The notes under the pieces are model-generated. The model ran no database searches, was not told where the DNA came from, and worked only from the letters and a program-made list of their open reading frames with translations. The translations under genes and the position numbers were made by a program. Of a stretch of DNA of 64,000 bases, positions 56,477 through 64,000 are shown piece by piece. How positions within the stretch are numbered: position 1 is the first letter of the stretch; the number at the start of each line of letters is the position of its first letter. Origin of the DNA: Listeria cossartiae subsp. cossartiae (lineage in GTDB: Bacteria; Bacillota; Bacilli; Lactobacillales; Listeriaceae); assembly GCF_014224155.1 (NCBI RefSeq), contig NZ_JAASUI010000001.1, positions 62,001-126,000 on the forward strand. Reading direction: 5' to 3'.

Positions 56477-56514
56477 CAAAAAGGCAACTGCATAACAAAG
56501 CAGTTGCCTTTTTC
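56477..56514. terminator. Bidirectional terminator
   Basis: AAAAAGGCAACTGC and GCAGTTGCCTTTTT pair around ATAACAAA, between convergent genes. Confidence 0.92.
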
Positions 56515-56519
56515 AAAAG

Positions 56520-58046
56520 TTATTTCTTCAATTCTCGTTCCATCTGTAAACGTTGTACTTTCATTGTTGCAGTACGAGGGATTTCGTCGTATTTCATTAC
56601 CATTGGTTCGTTCATATGTGGTAAGTCGGAAACAGCTTTCCACCAAGCGTCCCAGTTCATTTCGCCGTCATTATGAACAGCGATAATTGGTTGCGGGCTG
56701 CCGTTTTCGCCGCGGATGATGACAACTTCATCTAGGAAAGTAAGCGTATCAAGCAGTTTATCTTCAATCGCAAGTGTGCTATCAATTGTTTCCACTAAAT
56801 CGACTTGACGATCTTGCAGGAACAGGCGGCCTTGCTCATCTTTCATACCGTAGTCGCCGCTGTCCCACCAAGGTCCGTATACATTTTCTTCAAAACGAGC
56901 TTCTTCTTTGTAATAAGTAAGCGCGCGACCTTTGGAGAGCATTTGGATATTGCCGCTAACGCCAGCTGGAACAGGGTTTCCGTCTTGGTCGACGATTCGA
57001 ACTTCTGTTAAGCCCGGTACGCCGATTCCCATATCACGAGCATTTAACGTTTCGATAGATTGCAATGTATGACCGCGTAGAATCATTGGGCCACACTCAC
57101 TTTGACCATAAATTTGTAAGAAAAGTGGTTTTTTATATTCAGACGTACGAAGGAAAACCGCCATTGTTTCTTTGTTAATTGCGTCAAAAGTAGAATGATA
57201 AAATTTGATGCTTTGGAATACGTCTGGTTTTTCGCGAGCAAGAGATGCCCATTGAACAAAATGGTTTGGATGCGTTTCAAGCACGTATGGTTTATATTCG
57301 CGCAGTACTTTTTCGACATTTGCTTTGGATGGGTTCGCAATTGGTAGTAGCGGGAAACCAAGTGACATCAAGGAAGATACGCCGATGTTAAAGCGAGAAT
57401 GTACTGGTGAAATATGGAAAGCTACAAGTCCTCTAGGTTTGATGAAATTAAGGATGCGTCGTTGGTATTTCGTTCTCCAGCCCATCGAATTCGCGGAGTG
57501 GGCAATTAATTTTGGTACACCCGTTGTTCCGGAAGTGTGTGTCATGTAGGCAATCATATCTTTTGGCAATTCTTCTTGTTCACAAGTGTAGCCATCAAGT
57601 GGCGCTTTAAACAATTGTTCAGCATTGATCAATCTAGCATCTGGCAAATTGTTTAATTGGTGACTTTTCTCGGAAGTTTCGGAATCAAAAAGTAACCAAG
57701 GTTGGTCTAGTCGATTAACAAAAATATCAATAGTAGACGCTGGAAGATGCGGAGAAACCATGATTGGTACAGCTCCAAGATAAGAAATCGCAACTGCTAA
57801 AATATAGGAATCAAATTTGGCAGATTTATACACGATTACTTTTTCTTCTTTGCGAACACCGAATTTATGTAGATGAGCAGCTTTTTGGATGATAGCTTCT
57901 TCGCATTTTTTGTACGTTGTATGAAGGCCTAATTCAGGAAAAGTTACTAGCTCTTCATCAAAATGGATTGGCATTTCTGGATAGCGTTCGGCAGCTTTTT
58001 TGAAATTGGTATAGAGATTAAGCGGTTCGTACTTTTTTATCGTCAT
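56520..58046 (-). CDS. AMP-binding acyl-CoA synthetase
   Basis: A 508-aa ANL-superfamily ligase. MTHTSGTTGVPKLIAHS is the AMP-binding P-loop; YGQSECGPMI and DSGDYGMKDEQGRLFLQDR are the A5 and A7-A8 motifs. The C-terminal Lys loop (PRTATMKVQRLQM) is present. It should activate a fatty or organic acid as acyl-AMP/CoA. Upstream of its start (TTAAAGGAG) lies a 236-bp divergent region shared with frdA. Confidence 0.9.
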   Translation of the reverse strand: MTIKKYEPLNLYTNFKKAAERYPEMPIHFDEELVTFPELGLHTTYKKCEEAIIQKAAHLHKFGVRKEEKVIVYKSAKFDSYILAVAISYLGAVPIMVSPHLPASTIDIFVNRLDQPWLLFDSETSEKSHQLNNLPDARLINAEQLFKAPLDGYTCEQEELPKDMIAYMTHTSGTTGVPKLIAHSANSMGWRTKYQRRILNFIKPRGLVAFHISPVHSRFNIGVSSLMSLGFPLLPIANPSKANVEKVLREYKPYVLETHPNHFVQWASLAREKPDVFQSIKFYHSTFDAINKETMAVFLRTSEYKKPLFLQIYGQSECGPMILRGHTLQSIETLNARDMGIGVPGLTEVRIVDQDGNPVPAGVSGNIQMLSKGRALTYYKEEARFEENVYGPWWDSGDYGMKDEQGRLFLQDRQVDLVETIDSTLAIEDKLLDTLTFLDEVVIIRGENGSPQPIIAVHNDGEMNWDAWWKAVSDLPHMNEPMVMKYDEIPRTATMKVQRLQMERELKK

Positions 58047-58282
58047 ATGGCGAAACTCCTTTAATATTTGATGTTGTTATTATATCACTTAGTCGAAATA
58101 ATGAGGAGTAATTATAGAAAACATTTACATCTTTGTAAAAAAGTCTGTAAATTGCTTTTTTTCTTACTTTGGAAAATTCCGCTGATGCCCTGTAAAGATA
58201 TCTCAATTAGTGCTATAATATGTTAATATAATCACAAACTATTGGATTAGGGAAAATTTTTCAAAAAAGTGGAGGTACGAAA

Positions 58283-59797
58283 ATGAAAAAAAGGTTAGCT
58301 ACAACACTCATCATGCTACTATCGCTTGCACTTATCATTGCAGGTTGTGGCAGTAACAACTCAAGTAAAAGCGACACGACTAAAGAAAAAGAGAAAACAG
58401 AAGTAACATCGGGAGCATCAAAAACTAGCTACACAGATCCATCTGAATTAAAAGATAAATACGATATCGTTATTGTTGGTGCGGGCGGCGCAGGGATGTC
58501 AGCAGCACTTGAAGCAAAAGCGAAAGGGATGAACCCAGTAATCCTTGAAAAAATGCCACTAGCAGGCGGAAACACGATGAAAGCCTCTTCTGGTATGAAT
58601 GCCTCTGAAACTAAATTCCAAAAAGAACAAGGAATTAACGATAGCAATGACAAATTTTACGAAGAAACATTAAAAGGTGGTCACGGAACAAACGATAAAG
58701 CAATGCTTCGTTTTTTCGTAGACAATTCCGCCAGCGCGATTGACTGGTTGGATTCTATGGACATTAAATTAAACAACTTAACTATTACAGGCGGAATGAG
58801 CGAAAAACGTACGCATCGTCCGGAAGATGGTTCAGCTGTTGGTAAATACTTAGTAGACGGTTTACTAAAAAATGTTCAAGAACAAAAAATCCCAGTTTTC
58901 GTTAATGCTGACGTACAAGAAATTACGCAAAAAGACGGCAAAGTAACTGGTGTGAAAGTGAAATTAAACAATAAAGACGAAAAAACAATTAGTTCTAACG
59001 CAGTAGTTGTCACAACTGGCGGCTACGGAGCTAATAAAGATATGATTGAAAAAGAACGCCCTGACTTAAAAGGCTATGTAACAACGAACCAAGAAGGAAG
59101 TACTGGCGACGGTATTAAAATGATTGAAAAACTTGGTGGAACTACAGTGGATATGGACCAAATCCAAGTTCACCCAACTGTTCAACAAGATAAATCTTAC
59201 CTTATCGGTGAAGCTGTTCGTGGTGAAGGTGCCATTTTAGTTTCAGCGCAAGGTAACCGTTTTGGCAATGAGTTAGACACACGTGATAACGTAACAGCTT
59301 CTATTAACAAATTACCAGAAAAAACAGCGTACCTTATTTTCGATGCAGGCGTTAAAGAACGCGTAAAAGCGATCGCGCAATACGAAGAAATGGGCTTTGT
59401 TGAAGAAGGTAAAACAATTGATGAATTAGCTGGCAAAATCAATGTTTCCAAAGAAAATCTAGCAAAAACTGTAGATACTTGGAACACAAGCGTGAAAAAC
59501 AAAAAAGACGAAGCATTCGGTAGAACAACTGCAATGGATAATGACTTATCTAAAGCGCCATATTACGCAATCAAAATCGGCCCAGGAATTCATTACACAA
59601 TGGGTGGCGTAAAAATCAATACAAATACAGAAGTTTTAGACAAAGACGGTAAACCAATCACTGGCCTATTTGCTGCGGGAGAAGTAACAGGTGGCTTGCA
59701 CGGGGAAAACCGTATTGGCGGAAACTCTGTCGCTGAGATCATTATTTTCGGACGTCAAGCTGGCGACAAATCAGCTGAATTTGTTAAAGCGCAATAA
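58283..59797 (+). CDS. frdA: Extracellular fumarate reductase flavoprotein FrdA
   Basis: A 504-aa lipoprotein (IIAGC, Cys22). A short linker holds VTSGAS (41-46), resembling the flavinylation motif in which FMN is joined to the last Ser/Thr. The FAD domain starts DIVIVGAGGAGMSAALEA; the active-site regions GGMSEKRTHRP, HPTVQQ and GENRIGGNSVAEIIIFGR fit fumarate reductases. In L. monocytogenes a flavinylated FrdA takes electrons from the flavin-based extracellular transfer system. AGTGGAGG precedes the ATG. Confidence 0.92.
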   Translation: MKKRLATTLIMLLSLALIIAGCGSNNSSKSDTTKEKEKTEVTSGASKTSYTDPSELKDKYDIVIVGAGGAGMSAALEAKAKGMNPVILEKMPLAGGNTMKASSGMNASETKFQKEQGINDSNDKFYEETLKGGHGTNDKAMLRFFVDNSASAIDWLDSMDIKLNNLTITGGMSEKRTHRPEDGSAVGKYLVDGLLKNVQEQKIPVFVNADVQEITQKDGKVTGVKVKLNNKDEKTISSNAVVVTTGGYGANKDMIEKERPDLKGYVTTNQEGSTGDGIKMIEKLGGTTVDMDQIQVHPTVQQDKSYLIGEAVRGEGAILVSAQGNRFGNELDTRDNVTASINKLPEKTAYLIFDAGVKERVKAIAQYEEMGFVEEGKTIDELAGKINVSKENLAKTVDTWNTSVKNKKDEAFGRTTAMDNDLSKAPYYAIKIGPGIHYTMGGVKINTNTEVLDKDGKPITGLFAAGEVTGGLHGENRIGGNSVAEIIIFGRQAGDKSAEFVKAQ

Positions 59798-59837
59798 AAA
59801 TTTCTTAACCAATAGTAACCGTGATTAACAGAACCTC

Positions 59838-59882
59838 AAAACTTGCTAAGACGCTTTAAATAGACGTTTTAGCAAGTTTTTT
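59838..59882 (+). terminator. Terminator of frdA
   Basis: AACTTGCTAA.ACG pairs with CGT.TTAGCAAGTT, followed by six T. Confidence 0.88.
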
Positions 59883-59935
59883 AGTGGCTAAAAGCAGCGG
59901 GAATGTAGTACTATGGAGAAGTGAGGAATGAAATT

Positions 59936-60018
59936 ATGATCGAATATGATGGATTTGCCCTCGGTATGAAGTACCTGTACAAGCTACCATAGCGAAAGCG
60001 GTTAGTTTGTTAAAATAA
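59936..60018 (+). pseudogene. Short gene remnant with frame change
   Basis: ATG 59936 opens MIEYDGFALGMKYLYKLP and stops after 18 codons, while the overlapping frame reads EVPVQATIAKAVSLLK and stops at 60016, just before the next gene's ribosome site. The two parts look like the N- and C-terminus of one protein with the middle deleted. The parent gene is not recognised. Confidence 0.35.
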
Positions 60019-60030
60019 GGAGGAAATAAT

Positions 60031-61047
60031 ATGTTGAAAATGGGTTTTATCGGTAACGGAAAAAGTACGAATAGATATCATTTACCGTTTATTTTGGAGC
60101 GGGATAACATTGAAGTGAAGACGATTTATAACCGCAATCCCAAAACAGCTACATGGGATAAAATTGAAGGTGTCCACTATACAACAGATTTAGATGAGCT
60201 ATTAAAAGACCCAGAAATTCAATTAATTACTATATCTACAACACAAAGTTCTCATTACGAATATGCCAAAATGGTATTAGAAAATGGCAAAAACGTACTT
60301 GTTGAAAAACCATTTATGATGACTTACGACGAAGCAAAAGAAATTTTTGAGCTTGCTAAAGAACGCAATTTACTTGTTCAATGCTACCAAAACCGTCGTT
60401 TCGATTCTGATTTCCTTACAGCGCAAAAAGTAATTGAAAGCGGGAAATTGGGCGAACTTTTGGAAGTGGAAATGCATTATGACTATTTCCGTCCAGAAAT
60501 CCCAGAATCGGTTCATGAATTTAAATTTTACGACAGCTACTTATACGGCCACGGCTGCCACACAATCGACCAAGTATTATCTTACTTCGGCAAACCGGAC
60601 CACATTCATTACGACGTCCGTCAATTGCTCGGCGAAGGACGAATGAACGACTATTTCGACCTTGATTTATATTATGGCGTAACAAAAGTTTCCGTCAAAT
60701 CCAGCTATTTCCGCATAAAAGCCCGTCCAAGCTTCGTGCTATACGGCAAAAAAGGAACCTTTACAAAAGAAACAAAAGACCGCCAAGAAGAACATTTAAA
60801 ACTATTTTACATGCCAAGCAATCCGGACTTTGGAATTGATTTACCAGAACATTACGGCACGCTTACGTATGTGGATGATGCAGGAGTTTGGCACGAGGAG
60901 AAAGTAATCTCTGAGGTTGGCGATTATGGCCGCGTGTATGACGATTTGTATGAAGCGATTATTAATGGCAAACCAAAACAAGTGACGGATGAAGAAACGT
61001 TGCTACAAATGGAGATTTTGGAAAAAGGTGTCGAGCGTTGTAAGTAA
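60031..61047 (+). CDS. Gfo/Idh/MocA-family oxidoreductase
   Basis: A 338-aa NAD(P)-dependent dehydrogenase. The Rossmann start is MGFIGNGKSTNRYHLPFIL, then ITISTTQSSHYEYAKMVLENGKNVLVEKPF with the EKP motif that binds cofactor and substrate. HGCHTIDQVLSYFG carries the usual His/Asp pair. The sugar or inositol substrate is unknown. AAGGAGG precedes the ATG. A terminator follows. Confidence 0.88.
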   Translation: MLKMGFIGNGKSTNRYHLPFILERDNIEVKTIYNRNPKTATWDKIEGVHYTTDLDELLKDPEIQLITISTTQSSHYEYAKMVLENGKNVLVEKPFMMTYDEAKEIFELAKERNLLVQCYQNRRFDSDFLTAQKVIESGKLGELLEVEMHYDYFRPEIPESVHEFKFYDSYLYGHGCHTIDQVLSYFGKPDHIHYDVRQLLGEGRMNDYFDLDLYYGVTKVSVKSSYFRIKARPSFVLYGKKGTFTKETKDRQEEHLKLFYMPSNPDFGIDLPEHYGTLTYVDDAGVWHEEKVISEVGDYGRVYDDLYEAIINGKPKQVTDEETLLQMEILEKGVERCK

Positions 61048-61056
61048 TGATAGAGT

Positions 61057-61087
61057 GCCCGCGGGAGAAATCTTGCGGGCTTTTTTT
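61057..61087 (+). terminator. Terminator after the oxidoreductase gene
   Basis: GCCCGC and GCGGGC pair, with flanking GGG/TTC pairs, then seven T. Confidence 0.88.
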
Positions 61088-61178
61088 GTGTAATAGAACA
61101 ACTTATTTCGGCAAAAAAAACTCATTTTGTGACAATTCAATGAACTTTTGAAACGCATCTCATTTTTAACTTGATTCT

Positions 61179-61187
61179 TGCTATACT
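61179..61187 (+). promoter_or_regulatory. Extended -10 promoter of the hscC-like gene
   Basis: TGCTATACT (61179-61187), TGn-extended, about 50 bases before the ATG. No CIRCE element or other heat-shock operator is evident. Confidence 0.5.
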
Positions 61188-61245
61188 TAGTTAGATAAGT
61201 AGAGTTATATAGAAATAAAAGATACTTGCAACGGGAGGACGCAGA

Positions 61246-62931
61246 ATGACAACATTAGGGATAGACTTAGGAACATCGAATAGTTTAGTGGCATATTGGA
61301 AAGAGGACAAAGCTGTATTGATACCAAACGTTTTTGGAGAGGTGTTAACGCCATCTGTAGTTGGTATAGATGATAACGGAGAGTTTTTAATTGGAAAAAT
61401 TGCTAAAGAACGCCTAACTTCACACCCGGACAAAACAGCGGCAGTTTTTAAAAGATTTATGGGCACAGAAAAGAAATATTACTTGGGTAAGCAAGCTTTT
61501 TCTGCCACGGATTTATCTAGTTTTGTTTTAAAATCTTTAAAAGCAGATGCAGAGAAATTTTTGGGTGAGACTTGCACGGAAGCAGTTATTAGTGTGCCTG
61601 CCTATTTTAATAATTCACAACGAAAAGCAACGATTGATGCGGCCTTTTTAGCTGGATTGAAAGTAGAAAGATTAATTAGCGAGCCAACCGCGGCTGCAAT
61701 TGCTTATGGAATCCACGAACAAAATGATACAACTTTGATGGTAATTGATATTGGTGGAGGTACTTTTGATGTTTCGATTTTGGAAATGTTCGATGGTGTC
61801 ATGCAAGTCATTGCGATTGGCGGGAATAATTATTTGGGAGGCGAAGATTTTACAAGTGTTATTATTGAAGATTTTTTGAGTAAAAACGACTTGAAAAAAG
61901 ATAATTTGTCTGCGGAAGACTTTGCATCACTTTATAAACAAGCAGAAGATGCGAAGAAGTCTGTTTGTCACGCGAAAACAGGTGAAATAACGTTAAATGA
62001 AATAAATTATACAATCACAGAAAATCAATTTGAGATCATTAGCCAACCATTAATTTTAAAATTACGCGAACCAATCATTCAATCTTTAAAAGATGCCGAT
62101 TTAAAACCGGTTGATATTGAACAAGTAGTACTTATCGGCGGGGCTACAAAAATGCCGATTATTAAAAGTTTTACAAGTAAATTTTTAGGTAAAATTCCTT
62201 TTATGCACATCAATCCTGATGAAACAGTGGGGCTTGGTGCTGCAGTTCAAGCGGCATTAAAAGAACGCCACGAGTCGCTGGAAGAGTTTGTGCTGACAGA
62301 TGTATGTGCACATACGCTCGGCACGGAAATAGTAAAGGAGATTGGCCCTAACAGATATCAAGAAGGTATTTTTTCGCCAATTATTGAGCGGAATACAACG
62401 ATACCAGTAAGCCGTGTGGAGAATTACTATACGATTTCGGATAATCAATCTCATATAGAATTTGGAGTGTATCAAGGAGAAAGTAGAAACGTTAAAGATA
62501 ATCTTAAACTTGGAGAATTACTAGTGTCACTACCTCCAGAAACTAAAGCAGGATCTAAAATGGAAGTGCGCTTTACCTATGATAAAAATGGAATTCTTGA
62601 AGTATTAGTAAAAACAGTAGCTACAGGAGAAGTAAAGCAGCTAATTATTCAAAATAATCCGGGGTCAATGTCAAAAAAAGAGTTGGAAGAACAATTAGAA
62701 AAATTAAGTCATCTTAAAATACATCCGCGTGATCGCTCTGAAAACCGACTTTTACTTGCAAGAGCAGATAGAATATATCAAATGTCTTTAGGTGAAAGAC
62801 GAAGATTTGTAGAATTCTTAATCGCTGAGTTTGAACAGGTAGTTGAAACACAAGATGAGAAGAAAATAGAGGTTCAATGTGAGAAGCTTAGACAACAACT
62901 AGATAAATTTGAAGGAGTGAACTGGGATTGA
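61246..62931 (+). CDS. hscC: HscC-type Hsp70 chaperone
   Basis: A 561-aa Hsp70, shorter than DnaK (~610). The ATPase domain shows GIDLGTSNSLVAYWKEDKAVLIPNVFGE, EPTAAAIAYG and IGGGTFDVSILE; the substrate domain lacks the long Gly-rich C-terminal tail. The whole sequence, including SHPDKTAAVFKRFMG, IFSPIIERNTTIPVSRVENYYT and IHPRD near the end, follows Escherichia coli HscC closely. HscC works with J-proteins DjlB/DjlC and not with the general DnaJ-GrpE set. A J-protein gene overlaps the end by 4 bases. GGGAGGA precedes the ATG. Confidence 0.9.
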   Translation: MTTLGIDLGTSNSLVAYWKEDKAVLIPNVFGEVLTPSVVGIDDNGEFLIGKIAKERLTSHPDKTAAVFKRFMGTEKKYYLGKQAFSATDLSSFVLKSLKADAEKFLGETCTEAVISVPAYFNNSQRKATIDAAFLAGLKVERLISEPTAAAIAYGIHEQNDTTLMVIDIGGGTFDVSILEMFDGVMQVIAIGGNNYLGGEDFTSVIIEDFLSKNDLKKDNLSAEDFASLYKQAEDAKKSVCHAKTGEITLNEINYTITENQFEIISQPLILKLREPIIQSLKDADLKPVDIEQVVLIGGATKMPIIKSFTSKFLGKIPFMHINPDETVGLGAAVQAALKERHESLEEFVLTDVCAHTLGTEIVKEIGPNRYQEGIFSPIIERNTTIPVSRVENYYTISDNQSHIEFGVYQGESRNVKDNLKLGELLVSLPPETKAGSKMEVRFTYDKNGILEVLVKTVATGEVKQLIIQNNPGSMSKKELEEQLEKLSHLKIHPRDRSENRLLLARADRIYQMSLGERRRFVEFLIAEFEQVVETQDEKKIEVQCEKLRQQLDKFEGVNWD

Positions 62932-64000
62932 CGGTTTGGGAGATACTAAAAATAGAAAAGACAACAGACAAACGTGCAATCAAGCGTGCTTATGCCAAAG
63001 CACTCAAATATACACATCCTGATGACGACCCAGTGGCTTTTCAAAAATTAAAAGAGTCCTTTGATATAGCTTTAAAATATCAAGAATCTGATTGGGATAT
63101 AGACGATTTCGAACCGATAGTATTTGCGGAAAATGAGGATGGATATAATTCGCGTGAGGAAATTGTGGAAAAACTAGAGTGGCAACTTGAACCACTAGAG
63201 CTAGAAGAGAGAGAGCCTTCTTTTATGGAACAATTGAATGTTGTTTTTGCGAACTTTAGTGAGAGGATAAATATTGAAGTTTGGCGTGATTTACTCCAAA
63301 CAGATAGCTCGTTTAGTATGGATGGATATGATAGTAATAAGGCGTATTTAGCAAATTTTATAGCTGAAAATGCAATGTTTCTTCCAAAAGAGATAATTAA
63401 ATTAGCTTTTGAAATATATAATTTGGATGAAATAGTTTTAAATAGCTTTAATGAGAGGCTCGCCATAAAGTTACGTAATGCGAAGAACCTTCCGCCATTT
63501 TCTTTTGAGGCCTTGGAAAACTTGGATGAAGACGCGCGGAATACGTTTATTATGACGCGCTATGCTGCTTATACTTGTTTAGAGCGGCGTGGTATAGAAA
63601 GTCACATTAAACGAGCAAAAATCATTTTTGCTAGCGATCCAGATCTTGAACTGATAGATATTATTAGTAGTACAGGAAAACTTAATCAAGCAACAATTTT
63701 AAAGAGAATCAATCAATTTATTGAAAAAAATCCAGAAAACCCAACAGCTCGCATGTACCGATTGTTTCTTAATCAAAAAATGAAAAATCCAATTAATCTG
63801 GATGATTTAGAATATGCTCTGTTGGACACGTATTTCTCGGTTCCTAAAGAGAATGAGTTTTTTGATGACATCATTTACCATGTAGATAAAAATAAGTTGT
63901 TAGGTTTCATCTATTTTGATTTAAAAAAATATCCTATGGCTTATAGATACTTAATCAAAGCTGCTGATACGAGCGTGAAATCGGTTAGAGATAGAATTGC
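62928..64000 (+). CDS. J-domain protein (DjlB/DjlC-like), 3' end outside the window
   Basis: At least 357 residues; cut by the window edge. TTG 62928 overlaps the hscC stop by 4 bases, behind AAGGAG. The J domain (~1-45) starts MTVWEILKIEKTTDKRAIKRAYAKALKYTHPD with His30-Pro31-Asp32, which activates the Hsp70 ATPase. The rest is helical with TPR-like repeats (NPENPTARMYRLFLNQK; KYPMAYRYLIKAAD), as in DjlB/DjlC. It forms a dedicated chaperone pair with the HscC protein. Confidence 0.85.
   Translation, partial: MTVWEILKIEKTTDKRAIKRAYAKALKYTHPDDDPVAFQKLKESFDIALKYQESDWDIDDFEPIVFAENEDGYNSREEIVEKLEWQLEPLELEEREPSFMEQLNVVFANFSERINIEVWRDLLQTDSSFSMDGYDSNKAYLANFIAENAMFLPKEIIKLAFEIYNLDEIVLNSFNERLAIKLRNAKNLPPFSFEALENLDEDARNTFIMTRYAAYTCLERRGIESHIKRAKIIFASDPDLELIDIISSTGKLNQATILKRINQFIEKNPENPTARMYRLFLNQKMKNPINLDDLEYALLDTYFSVPKENEFFDDIIYHVDKNKLLGFIYFDLKKYPMAYRYLIKAADTSVKSVRDRI

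Overview
The window comes from a low-GC Gram-positive chromosome and looks like Listeria, of the L. monocytogenes/L. innocua group. The gene order metNIQ, aminotransferase, walRK-walHIJ, htrA, rlmH, thi genes, bglA, Rgg regulators, a MucBP-repeat LPXTG adhesin, LRR/LPXTG proteins, acyl-CoA synthetase and frdA is a Listeria order as I remember it. The LRR surface proteins with LPXTG anchors and InlB-type B repeats also fit. I cannot fix the species or lineage from sequence reading alone.

Layout. 1-4.5 kb: methionine block on the minus strand (amidase fragment, MetNIQ importer under a SAM riboswitch) with a divergent aminotransferase. 4.5-12.1 kb: WalR, WalK, WalH, WalI, WalJ and the membrane protease HtrA. 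12.1-12.8 kb: a gene-free stretch full of DnaA-box-like 9-mers. 12.8-17.3 kb: beta-glucoside operon (GH1 enzyme, LicT-type antiterminator, PTS IIBCA) with two RAT/terminator switches. 17.4-20.5 kb: rlmH, GNAT, LysR, DUF998 and a PTS IIA. 20.5-29.0 kb: an AT-rich accessory island flanked by core genes. It holds three paralogous lipoproteins (the first frameshifted), a decayed and an intact copy of a McrB-N/DUF3883 nuclease-like gene, a threonine aldolase, a large DGQHR (DndB-like) protein and a divergent D12-class adenine methyltransferase. 29.1-34.6 kb: ChbG-like deacetylase, TPP riboswitch with tenA-thiM-thiD-thiE, and a RAT-controlled GH1 gene. 34.7-37.3 kb: small membrane, PH-domain and lipoprotein genes plus a truncated nuclease. 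37.5-44.6 kb: two Rgg-type regulators, a 1.35-kaa MucBP adhesin and an EAL-like protein, linked by a shared AT-rich promoter motif. 44.7-56.5 kb: three LRR/LPXTG proteins surrounding a type VII LXG toxin cassette and decayed duplicates. 56.5-61.0 kb: acyl-CoA synthetase, fumarate reductase FrdA, Gfo/Idh/MocA oxidoreductase. 61.2-64.0 kb: an HscC-type Hsp70 and its J-domain partner, cut by the window edge.

The best candidate for an undescribed system is the divergent pair at 25.7-29.0 kb. The 758-aa protein joins a restriction-nuclease-like N-terminus, a DndB-type DGQHR core and a C-terminal R-x4-H (HEPN-like) motif, and it faces a D12 DNA adenine methyltransferase across 171 bp. Beside it lies a solo McrB-N/DUF3883 protein with an intact D...ExK core and a degraded duplicate of itself. 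This resembles a modification-sensing defence island. Other notable signals are the DnaA-box cluster, an apparent AUU start codon for the large adhesin, the shared motif around the Rgg genes, a duplicated LXG-operon promoter with no operon behind it, and the HscC/J-protein pair.
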